Below, piece after piece: positions 6,003 through 11,978 of a stretch of DNA of 17,759 bases. Source of the stretch: Thermofilaceae archaeon (GTDB lineage Archaea; Thermoproteota; Thermoprotei; Thermofilales; B69-G16); assembly GCA_027017165.1 (NCBI GenBank), contig JALURF010000014.1:1-17759 (forward strand), given 5' to 3'. The position numbers and the translations under genes were made by a program. Position 1 is the first letter of the stretch, and every line of letters starts with the position of its first letter. The notes under the pieces were generated by a model, which had not been told where the DNA came from, did no database searches, and saw nothing but the letters and a program-made list of their open reading frames with translations.

Positions 6003-6064
6003 TAAAATGGATGATGAAGGCTGGTATTTCGGAATAAATGAAGACAGACACCAGAACTGATTTC
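6003..6064 (+). ncRNA. C/D box sRNA (2'-O-methylation guide)
   Basis: All four boxes stand in order with archaeal spacing: box C ATGATGA (6011-6017), a 12-base guide AGGCTGGTATTT (6018-6029), D' CGGA (6030-6033), a 4-base gap, C' ATGAAGA (6038-6044), a 12-base guide CAGACACCAGAA (6045-6056) and box D CTGA (6057-6060). Short flanking AAA/TTT could close the terminal stem. C and D are perfect, while D' and C' each carry one substitution, as internal boxes often do. A CTTAAATA box at 5980-5987 sits about 26 bases upstream. By the N+5 rule the D' guide would direct methylation of the fifth base (A) in AAAUACCAGCCU. This resembles the conserved GAAAUACCA segment on the 3' side of the 23S rRNA L1 stalk, as I recall it. 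The D guide target would be UUCUGGUGUCUG, not identified. Confidence 0.75.
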
Positions 6065-6136
6065 TAATCTTATAGGACAATAACGATATTAATGCCTTGG
6101 AAAAAGATATGGTAGGTCTACCCGACGGGGCACGAA

Positions 6137-6598
6137 ATGATCCTGGTTCCCTATGTGCCAACACCGTATGAAGTAATAAAAGTCATGCTTGAAATGGCTG
6201 AGGTAAAACCCGGAGAGCTGGTTTTCGATCTGGGATGCGGGGATGGAAGAGTTTTAATAACTGCTGTTAAAGAATTTGGAGCTAATGCTGTGGGCATAGA
6301 ATTGCGGAGAGATCTCGTAGAAAAATGCTTGAAAAACGTGCTGGCGGAAGGATTAGAAGATAGAATACTCATCATAGAGGGAGACTTCTTCAAAGTGAAC
6401 ATTTCTCCAGCGGATGTGGTTACGCTCTACCTTTTAACAAGTGTAAACGAAAAACTCCGCCCTAAGCTCGAAAGAGAGCTTAAAAGAGGAGCTAGAGTAG
6501 TTTCACATGATTTTGAAGTTATGGGCTGGAAGCCTATAGCCGTAAAAGATGTAAATGATGGATATAGGAATCATAAGGTCTATCTCTATAAGGTGTAG
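6137..6598 (+). CDS. Protein lysine methyltransferase, aKMT type
   Basis: The 153-residue class I SAM-dependent methyltransferase opens with MILVPYVPTPYEVIKVMLEMA. It has the SAM-binding motif VFDLGCGDGR (29-38), the acidic GIEL (motif II), a DFFKVNISPADVVTLYLLTSVNEKLRPKLERELK stretch and the ending GARVVSHDFEVMGWKP...NHKVYLYKV. From memory this runs closely parallel to the crenarchaeal protein lysine methyltransferase aKMT of Sulfolobus (YVPTPEKVV..., DLGCGDGR, LLTNVNEMLKPKLE, VVSHEFEIRGW). That enzyme methylates lysines on many proteins, including the chromatin protein Cren7. Archaeal broad-specificity methylation is thought to stabilise proteins at high temperature. It is the first gene of a plus-strand run, and its last codons hold the ribosome binding site of the deoxyhypusine synthase gene. 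Confidence 0.85.
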   Translation: MILVPYVPTPYEVIKVMLEMAEVKPGELVFDLGCGDGRVLITAVKEFGANAVGIELRRDLVEKCLKNVLAEGLEDRILIIEGDFFKVNISPADVVTLYLLTSVNEKLRPKLERELKRGARVVSHDFEVMGWKPIAVKDVNDGYRNHKVYLYKV

Positions 6599-6602
6599 CG
6601 AA

Positions 6603-7571
6603 ATGCGGGAGAAGATACTGGAAAAACCGGTTAAAGATCTGGAACTAGACTCCGTTTTAACAGTGAAAGATCTCGTACTGCAGTTTAAGAATATAGGGGG
6701 GTTCATGGCTTCTAAGGTTTATCAATCAGTAGAAATTATCGAAAAAATGCTGAGAGATAGTGAATGCACGATTTTTCTAAGTTTTACAGCAAATTTGATA
6801 GCTACAGGCTTAAGATCCATCTTCGCAGAGATCATTAAGAAGAGGTTTATAGACGCTATAATAACCACAGGGGGAAGTATAGATCACGATATTGCAAGAA
6901 GCTTCGGCGGAGCTTATTATGTAGGAGATTTCGATTATGATGATATTTTTCTCAAAGAGCTAAACATCCATAGACTCGGTAGTGTTCTAATACCTTTCGA
7001 AAACTATGGAGAGATCATAGAGAAAAAAGTTCATCAAGTTCTTAAAGAACTCGTCTTAGAGAAGAACGAGTGGAGTCCAAGTGAGTTATTAAAAGAATTT
7101 GGAAAGCGTATAAATGATCCGAATTCATTGCTTAGGGCTGCATATAAAGCAGGCATACCCATATTTTCCCCAGGGCTTTTAGATTCGGCGTTTGGAACTG
7201 CTATATACACCTTTAATCAAAAACAGAGATTTAAAAATAGAGAAAAAATACATCTAAATTTCCTGAGAGATATGGAGAAAATATCTGAGATCGTTTTCTC
7301 GTCAGAAAAACTAGGCGGAGTAATCATAGGCGGGGGGATAAGCAAACATCACGTCATCTGGTGGGCACAATTTAAAGGAGGATTAGACTATGTGATATAT
7401 ATCACGACCGCCGTAGAATGGGATGGAAGCCTGAGCGGGGCGAGGACTAGAGAGGCGGTTAGTTGGGGGAAAGTCAAACCTGCCGCATTGCAAGCAACGA
7501 TTTACGGTGATGCTACGATAGTGTTACCCCTAATCTATCTCTGCGTTAGAGACGTGAAGAGGGAAAAATAA
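6603..7571 (+). CDS. dys: Deoxyhypusine synthase
   Basis: Deoxyhypusine synthase transfers the aminobutyl group of spermidine to a lysine of aIF5A, the first step of hypusine formation. The 322-residue protein shows the NAD-binding TTGGSIDHD (105-113 in this frame counted from 6555), SPGLLDSAFG, and the catalytic segment GGGISKHH, whose lysine (248 from the chosen start) forms the enzyme-substrate intermediate. YVIYITTAVEWDGSLSGARTREAVSWGK follows, nearly the human sequence. The reading frame extends upstream into the methyltransferase gene. I chose ATG 6603 because the protein then starts MREKILEKPVKDLEL, as the family does, and GGTGT lies 7 bases upstream. It overlaps the next gene in TAATG. 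No aIF5A gene is in the window. Confidence 0.95.
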   Translation: MREKILEKPVKDLELDSVLTVKDLVLQFKNIGGFMASKVYQSVEIIEKMLRDSECTIFLSFTANLIATGLRSIFAEIIKKRFIDAIITTGGSIDHDIARSFGGAYYVGDFDYDDIFLKELNIHRLGSVLIPFENYGEIIEKKVHQVLKELVLEKNEWSPSELLKEFGKRINDPNSLLRAAYKAGIPIFSPGLLDSAFGTAIYTFNQKQRFKNREKIHLNFLRDMEKISEIVFSSEKLGGVIIGGGISKHHVIWWAQFKGGLDYVIYITTAVEWDGSLSGARTREAVSWGKVKPAALQATIYGDATIVLPLIYLCVRDVKREK

Positions 7572-8587
7572 TGCTTGAATACGCGCTCATACTGGTTGCT
7601 GGTTTTTCAATAACTTATGTAACGACGCCCATAGTAGCAAAAATAGCGAAGAAGAAAAATCTTGTAAGACCTGATGTACACAAGCCTGGAGAGCCGATGG
7701 TGCCGACACTAGGCGGATTGGCTATATACTTCGGCTTGATAATATCTATATTGCTCGCTACTATTTTCTATCCAGAATATTCAATCCAGATCACTGTCGT
7801 AGCAGCTACAGCCACTATCTTGTTAATCATAGGATTAATAGATGATGTAATAATTCTAAAAGGAAAAGTGAAAACGATACTAACAGTGCTGGCAATCGCG
7901 CCCACTGTAATAGCTGGTTTTCTCTATCCTCGGGAAACTGGCTTATGGATTAAGTACAGGCCCTTGGTGCCTCTCGTAGGGGCGTTGAGACTTACAATTA
8001 TATACTGGCTTTTAATGCCGCTTGCTATTGCGGGACCCGCAAACGCTATGAATATGTTTGATATTTTTAATGGATCTATGGTAATAACGAGTGCAATAGC
8101 GTTATTTGCTCTCTCATTTTCAGCCATACTTTTAAGCAATGATATGGCACTAGTTCTTTTAATTGCTCTCTTAGGCCCTCTTCTAGGATTTCTACCTTAT
8201 AATAAATATCCTTCGAGAATTTTTGCTGGAGATTGTGGAGGATTACTAGTTGGAGGGATTATAGGAGTTATCGCTATACTGTCGAAAATGGAGTTTATAG
8301 CACTAGTAGCTCTTATGCCCCAGATTTTAAACGCATTCTACATAATATCCTCAATTAAGGGCTTTATAGAACATAGAAAAATAAAGAATAAACCTACAGT
8401 GATACTGCCTGATTACAAAATGAGAGCATCTAAAGATCCGGACGCTCCAATCACATTAACAAGATTAATTCTCTTATTCGGAGGTGATGCCGACGAGAGA
8501 GAACTCATAAGGGCATTTATATATGTGCAAATATTCTCAGCAATTCTAGCCACGGCCTCCGCTTTGCTCCTAAAGGTAAAAATATAA
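7571..8587 (+). CDS. GT4-family GlcNAc-1-phosphate transferase (AglH/Alg7 type)
   Basis: The 338-residue integral membrane protein has about ten hydrophobic segments and the signature of polyprenyl-phosphate N-acetylhexosamine-1-phosphate transferases. Visible are HKPGEPMVPTLGGL (37-50), the metal/substrate aspartates LIDD (89-92), PANAMNMFDIFNGSM (156-170) with the conserved Asn and Asp, and FAGDCGGLLVGG. In archaea this enzyme starts lipid-linked oligosaccharide synthesis for N-glycosylation. The MNMFDIFNG form is typical of the archaeal and eukaryotic (Alg7) branch rather than bacterial MraY. The start overlaps the deoxyhypusine synthase stop (TAATG), so the two are translationally coupled. 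Confidence 0.88.
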   Translation: MLEYALILVAGFSITYVTTPIVAKIAKKKNLVRPDVHKPGEPMVPTLGGLAIYFGLIISILLATIFYPEYSIQITVVAATATILLIIGLIDDVIILKGKVKTILTVLAIAPTVIAGFLYPRETGLWIKYRPLVPLVGALRLTIIYWLLMPLAIAGPANAMNMFDIFNGSMVITSAIALFALSFSAILLSNDMALVLLIALLGPLLGFLPYNKYPSRIFAGDCGGLLVGGIIGVIAILSKMEFIALVALMPQILNAFYIISSIKGFIEHRKIKNKPTVILPDYKMRASKDPDAPITLTRLILLFGGDADERELIRAFIYVQIFSAILATASALLLKVKI

Positions 8588-8620
8588 TCAGGATAGTCGA
8601 AGTAGTAAGAGTGATTTTGG

Positions 8621-8851
8621 ATGAAAATTGGAAGAGCGGTACTAGCTATTTGCGGGCTTTTATTCTCGTTCTGGAGTCTATTAATGATATTGTTGGTGAC
8701 AATAGACAGGCTAGTCATGAACTTACAAAGTAGTTTAGAGAGATCAGTCATTGGGCTTTTGTTGTTCCTACTTTGGCTTGTGACCTGGTACTATACCAGT
8801 TCTTTTATCCTTAAGAAGAAAATCGCGAATCCAAAGTTTGGTACTAGATAG
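8621..8851 (+). CDS. Small two-helix membrane protein, unknown
   Basis: The 76-residue reading frame encodes two hydrophobic helices (about 7-28 and 44-62) with a short polar loop and a basic end KKKIANPKFGTR. GTGAT lies about 8 bases before the ATG, a fair archaeal ribosome binding site. It follows the GT4 gene by 33 bases on the same strand. I do not recognise a family. Its last 84 bases overlap the end of the convergent phosphopantetheine adenylyltransferase gene, which lowers confidence. However, the overlapped part of that enzyme lies beyond its conserved core, so both can be real. Confidence 0.5.
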   Translation: MKIGRAVLAICGLLFSFWSLLMILLVTIDRLVMNLQSSLERSVIGLLLFLLWLVTWYYTSSFILKKKIANPKFGTR

Positions 8852-9265
8852 TGGAATTCCCCTTTCATCAAGTACAGCATCTACCGTAATTATTGTTAAA
8901 GGCCTGAGCCCCTGCTTAACTCTATGAGCATTTATTTCTAGAGCCCCTGACAACGTCTCGTCAGTTACTACGATAACATCTAATTCTTTCATTCTTCCCG
9001 CAGGACCCATAAAATCATCTATTTCGACAACCTTACATCTTTCCAGAATTCCTTCCTCTCGTAAGAATTCAATTAGTCTCTTAACTCTTTTAGAGAAAGG
9101 CTCGACAGGGTGATCTTTATTCATCTTTTTAACAAATTGGTCAGAGGTTACGCCTATAATCAAGCTATCTACGACTTCTGAGGCTTTTCTAAGTAGATGT
9201 TTATGACCAGTATGTAATAGGGAAAAAGTGCCTCCTGTTATACCTACTTTTATTTTCTTTTTCAT
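8768..9265 (-). CDS. Phosphopantetheine adenylyltransferase (archaeal CoaD type)
   Basis: The 165-residue nucleotidyltransferase makes dephospho-CoA from ATP and 4'-phosphopantetheine in coenzyme A synthesis. It has the N-terminal GGTFSLLHTGHKHLL with HTGH (18-21), the nucleotidyltransferase HxGH motif, and the second signature LSSTK (139-143). GVTSDQFVKKMNKDHPVEPFSKRVKRLIEFL and VTDETLSGALEIN match the archaeal/eukaryotic PPAT group rather than bacterial CoaD. About 22 residues follow the SSTK core, slightly more than I would expect. Its ATG is 8 bases after the Hsp20 stop, so the two are probably co-transcribed. Confidence 0.88.
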   Translation of the reverse strand: MKKKIKVGITGGTFSLLHTGHKHLLRKASEVVDSLIIGVTSDQFVKKMNKDHPVEPFSKRVKRLIEFLREEGILERCKVVEIDDFMGPAGRMKELDVIVVTDETLSGALEINAHRVKQGLRPLTIITVDAVLDERGIPLSSTKLWIRDFLLKDKRTGIVPGHKPK

Positions 9266-9273
9266 TCGTACTG

Positions 9274-9714
9274 TTATAACTCTATGGTTACTTCACGGCT
9301 TACAACACGTTTCGGTAGGTAAATCGTTAGAACTCCATTATTTAGACTAGCTCTAGCTTCCTCCGGCTTTATAGCGGAGGGTAATTCTATCCTTTTCTTG
9401 ATAGCTTCATAGTATCGTTGCCTCACAATATACTTTTTCTCTCTCGCTTCTTCCTTTTCTTCCTCACGCCGTTCGGCGTAAACTTCGACATAATTATCGC
9501 CCACCGTTATTTTAAGGTCTTCTTTTCTAAATCCCGGCACGTCCATGTATACTATATACTCGTTCTCCGTCTCTTCGATATCTACCAAGGGTTCATAAAC
9601 TCCAGATGGAAAGCTTATAGATGGATATTTGGAAGCGATGTCTCTAAAGATTTTATTTAGCTCCATTTCGATTCTTCTTAGAGCTTCGAAAGTTTCTCTG
9701 AGGATATCTTCCAT
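9274..9714 (-). CDS. Hsp20 / alpha-crystallin small heat shock protein
   Basis: The 146-residue small chaperone has an N-terminal helical arm (MEDILRETFEALRRIEMELNKIF) and an alpha-crystallin domain from about residue 40. That domain starts PLVDIEETENEYIVYMDVPGFRKEDLKI and ends with the signature ARASLNNGVLTIYLPK. The C-terminal VTIEL carries the I/V-x-I tail that docks between dimers in the oligomer. The frame opens at GTG 9723. I prefer ATG 9714, because GGTG then serves as ribosome binding site about 7 bases upstream. A TA-rich box at 9746-9757 on the minus strand would start transcription near 9725. Confidence 0.9.
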   Translation of the reverse strand: MEDILRETFEALRRIEMELNKIFRDIASKYPSISFPSGVYEPLVDIEETENEYIVYMDVPGFRKEDLKITVGDNYVEVYAERREEEKEEAREKKYIVRQRYYEAIKKRIELPSAIKPEEARASLNNGVLTIYLPKRVVSREVTIEL

Positions 9715-9754
9715 AATAGACACCGAAGTAAAAATGTCAAGCGCGTTAATATTA

Positions 9755-10351
9755 TTATTGTTTCTCAGAGATATAAACTCTGTACCCGGCTTTTCTAGCC
9801 AATACCTTAGCGTTGCCGAAGTACTTCTTCATTAATGCATACAGCCTGGCACCGCCCTTATTGTGTTTAGCAACGATCTGTAGCAGCCCTCTTCTATCCA
9901 AGTGTTTGAGCGAATCTCTAATTATTATCCTTAAAATATCTAAACCCGCAGCTTGAGGAGGATTAGAAATTATCGTGTTAAATATCTCGTTTTTTACAGG
10001 CTTATATAAATCTCCCCATAAAACTCTAACATTACTCACGTTATTCAGCTTAGCATTTAGTTTGGCGAGTCTTACGGCTTGTTTATTTATATCAACCATA
10101 TACACCAAGCCATTGGGAGCCAGCTTAGCCGCTAATATTCCTAAAACGCCGTATCCGCAGCCCAAATCCAGTATTCGCCATCCATCCTTTATTATCATTG
10201 TTTCTGCTAGAAGAAGAGTACCCGGGTCTATTCGTCGAGCTGAAAATACGCCACTTGAGGAGTATAACGTGATGTTAAAGTTCCTAATAGTGGTTTGTAT
10301 TCTATAGGTTCTCCTACTACGCGGAGGCTCTATAGAGTAGTAATGAGACAT
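9755..10351 (-). CDS. RsmC-like class I methyltransferase (MTS domain)
   Basis: The 198-residue protein is a small-domain methyltransferase (PF05175). It has SAM motif I ILDLGCGYGVLGILAA (60-75), motif II VYMVDIN (acidic Asp 87), and the catalytic NPPQAAG (130-136), the NPPY-type motif of enzymes that methylate a base nitrogen. The opening YYSIEPPRSRRTYRI...SSSGVFSARRIDPGTLLL matches archaeal MJ0882-like and RsmC-like proteins, so methylation of a guanine in rRNA or tRNA is likely. The exact target is not known. A minus-strand TATA box GACTTAAATACC at 10377-10388 lies 26-37 bases before the ATG, so the transcript is probably leaderless. Confidence 0.85.
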   Translation of the reverse strand: MSHYYSIEPPRSRRTYRIQTTIRNFNITLYSSSGVFSARRIDPGTLLLAETMIIKDGWRILDLGCGYGVLGILAAKLAPNGLVYMVDINKQAVRLAKLNAKLNNVSNVRVLWGDLYKPVKNEIFNTIISNPPQAAGLDILRIIIRDSLKHLDRRGLLQIVAKHNKGGARLYALMKKYFGNAKVLARKAGYRVYISEKQ

Positions 10352-10376
10352 ATTTCAATACTTAACCTGTATCCGC

Positions 10377-10388
10377 GGTATTTAAGTC
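10377..10388 (-). promoter_or_regulatory. TATA box of the RsmC-like methyltransferase gene
   Basis: On the minus strand it reads GACTTAAATACC, centred about 32 bases before ATG 10351. That fits a leaderless archaeal transcript that may continue into Hsp20. Confidence 0.45.
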
Positions 10389-10441
10389 AAATTCTAGAAA
10401 ACCAGGCTTTTAAGAGAATTAGCTAGGCTTGAGGGCCGAGC

Positions 10442-10726
10442 TTATGAAGTTATAATCTTCTCTAAAGTTGGCAAATCGACGAATTTTACCACTTCCCACT
10501 TTGCTAATCCCCTTTCACTCCTCTGCTCTATTATTCCTTTTTCCTTTAGCATTTTCAGAATTTGATACAAAGTTGAGTATTCTCTTATTATCCCTTCTTT
10601 TAACACGATATTGAAGAGTGTAGGTGTTGCGAGACCGTCCTTATTTTCGCTTAGAATCTGGTATATTTTCTTGGCGCGTTCGATAGTCAATTTAGACTTG
10701 CGTCGACCCAAGCCAATAACCCCCAT
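10442..10726 (-). CDS. Small winged-helix DNA-binding protein
   Basis: The protein of about 94 residues is nearly all a winged helix-turn-helix: LTIERAKKIYQILSENKDGLATPTLFNIVLKEG, then the recognition helix region EYSTLYQILKMLKEKGIIEQ, then a wing RSERGLAKWEVVKF. The frame stays open to 10828, but that extension would overlap the divergent protease gene and lie upstream of the TATA box (10757-10762). I therefore start at ATG 10726, giving MGVIGLGRRKSK. It is probably a transcription regulator. Inverted repeats around its own promoter suggest control of itself and of the divergent CPBP protease gene. Confidence 0.75.
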   Translation of the reverse strand: MGVIGLGRRKSKLTIERAKKIYQILSENKDGLATPTLFNIVLKEGIIREYSTLYQILKMLKEKGIIEQRSERGLAKWEVVKFVDLPTLEKIITS

Positions 10727-10738
10727 CTGGTAGTAGAA

Positions 10739-10784
10739 CAACATACTTATGTCGAATATATAACGTTTTCTAGGAAATATGTTG
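10739..10784. promoter_or_regulatory. Divergent promoter and operator candidate between the winged-helix and CPBP genes
   Basis: A symmetric TATATA (10757-10762) could serve both directions, giving starts near 10733 (minus) and 10786 (plus). It is flanked nearly symmetrically by CAACATA (10739-10745) and TATGTTG (10778-10784), an exact inverted repeat. A second near-palindrome, ACATACTTATGT at 10741-10752, lies between the box and the winged-helix ATG. The layout fits autoregulation by the winged-helix protein. Confidence 0.45.
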
Positions 10785-11450
10785 CTAGTGAAGATAACCA
10801 AAAATATTTGCAACCAAAACAGAAACATTATCTTGTTACTACTAACATACGTTCTCTCGATACTTGTACGGGAAACACTTTCTAAAGGTATTATAATTTC
10901 TTATACAGTTCTCGCATTCTCCGTACTTTCGATGTATAAAACGAAGAGGGGGTACTTGAAATCAAACCTTTCTAGCTTGGATTTATTTTATGCATCTGCT
11001 TTTTCAGGCCTAGTACCTCGTTATATATCTGTGATGGTCTTAGGGCTTATGGGACAATTGGTTATAGGGCCTCCACGCCTTTATTCACTTCCATTGCTCA
11101 TTTTATCCAGCATAATTGAAGAGTTCTACTTCAGAGCTAAACTATATGACGAACTAAAATCTCGCTATGGCAGAAGATGCGCTTATTTGACGACTACACA
11201 TTTGTATGCTATTTTTCATATACCCTTAGCAGCTCTCTTTAAACTACTACCCCTACTGCTTATATTTTTGCTCCTCGGAGTTTTATTCCAAGAGTTACGG
11301 TTAAGGTGGGGTTTAACCTCAGCTATCATAGCCCATATCATCTATAATATTGTGGGAGTTTTCTACACTGTAAGCTTTGAATTTCTTTCAATTTTTACGA
11401 TTTCAATCTCCTTGCTCATCATCATACTACTGATAAAATTTTTAGCTTGA
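10779..11450 (+). CDS. CPBP-family intramembrane metalloprotease
   Basis: The 223-residue polytopic membrane protein has the three motifs of the CPBP (Abi/CAAX protease-like, PF02517) family in order. These are EEFYFR (E114, E115, R119), FH in LYAIFHI (H147), and HIIYN (H186, N190), which together hold the catalytic glutamates and histidines. Relatives include Rce1, which cleaves prenylated proteins, and many bacterial and archaeal enzymes of unknown substrate. It diverges from the winged-helix gene and may be its regulatory target. ATG 10779 is listed. The shared TATATA box predicts a start near 10786, so a leaderless GTG at 10788 is possible. Confidence 0.85.
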   Translation: MLLVKITKNICNQNRNIILLLLTYVLSILVRETLSKGIIISYTVLAFSVLSMYKTKRGYLKSNLSSLDLFYASAFSGLVPRYISVMVLGLMGQLVIGPPRLYSLPLLILSSIIEEFYFRAKLYDELKSRYGRRCAYLTTTHLYAIFHIPLAALFKLLPLLLIFLLLGVLFQELRLRWGLTSAIIAHIIYNIVGVFYTVSFEFLSIFTISISLLIIILLIKFLA

Positions 11451-11472
11451 ATCTCAGCTTTAAATTAGAAGT

Positions 11473-11733
11473 ATGAATATCGGGTTAGCTATTATACTAC
11501 TGGGAATCGCCCTAATAATGGTAGCTGTAATAGTACTTATACTAGCTACAATTGTCAGGGGGACTGTTAAAGCTAGAGGCGCTGGAGTAATTATAATAGG
11601 CCCTATACCAATAATAATCGGTAGCGATAAAGAAATCGTTAAATGGGCAATAATATTAACATTAATAGCACTAATGGTGTTCACATTTTCAGTTCTAGTA
11701 ACAATACGCGGGGGTGGGCTATGGAGCGTTTAG
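11473..11733 (+). CDS. DUF131 family membrane protein, copy 1
   Basis: The 86-residue protein has two hydrophobic helices (about 4-28 and 58-77) around a conserved hairpin GAGVIIIGPIPIIIGSDK. The IIGPIPIIxG core is the hallmark of the archaeal DUF131/TIGR00304 family. The function is unknown. It begins 22 bases after the CPBP gene on the same strand and may be part of the same transcript. The following gene encodes a paralogue and overlaps it by 13 bases. Confidence 0.8.
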   Translation: MNIGLAIILLGIALIMVAVIVLILATIVRGTVKARGAGVIIIGPIPIIIGSDKEIVKWAIILTLIALMVFTFSVLVTIRGGGLWSV

Positions 11734-11978
11734 CATCTATGCTTTTCATAATAGGAGTACTGTTAGTGATAATAGGTTCTATAGTTCTATTTTTTACATT
11801 ACTCTCTACAGGCTCTACTAGCGGATCTGTCATTGTGATAATTGGACCGATACCTGTAATAGGGGCGTGGGGAGAGCATGGGTTCACGTTAACGTTAATA
11901 GCGTTAGCGATACTTATTGTATTGCTGATTCTGCATTTCATCTATTTTGGGCGAATTATAAAATGCACAGGTGGATAG
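11721..11978 (+). CDS. DUF131 family membrane protein, copy 2
   Basis: The 85-residue protein starts MERLASMLFIIGVLLVIIGSIVLFF and repeats the layout of its upstream neighbour: a first helix, then VIVIIGPIPVIGAWGEHG, then a second helix LTLIALAILIVLLILHFIYF. The frame opens at 11643, but ATG 11721 is chosen because a strong GGGGTGGG lies just upstream and the first helix then starts the protein as in copy 1. It overlaps the upstream gene by 13 bases and the convergent peptidase gene by 37 bases. The pair looks like a tandem duplication that has diverged strongly outside the GPIP core. Confidence 0.75.
   Translation: MERLASMLFIIGVLLVIIGSIVLFFTLLSTGSTSGSVIVIIGPIPVIGAWGEHGFTLTLIALAILIVLLILHFIYFGRIIKCTGG

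Noticed and set aside
5892..6164. 90-codon minus-strand frame across the sRNA region
   Set aside because: It overlaps DUF424, the sRNA and the methyltransferase start, and its composition is not protein-like.
6555..6602. Longer N-terminus for deoxyhypusine synthase
   Set aside because: It lies within the methyltransferase gene and does not match the family N-terminus. ATG 6603 has a better ribosome binding site.
10727..10828. Longer N-terminus (34 residues, hydrophobic) for the winged-helix protein
   Set aside because: It would lie upstream of its TATA box and overlap the divergent protease gene.
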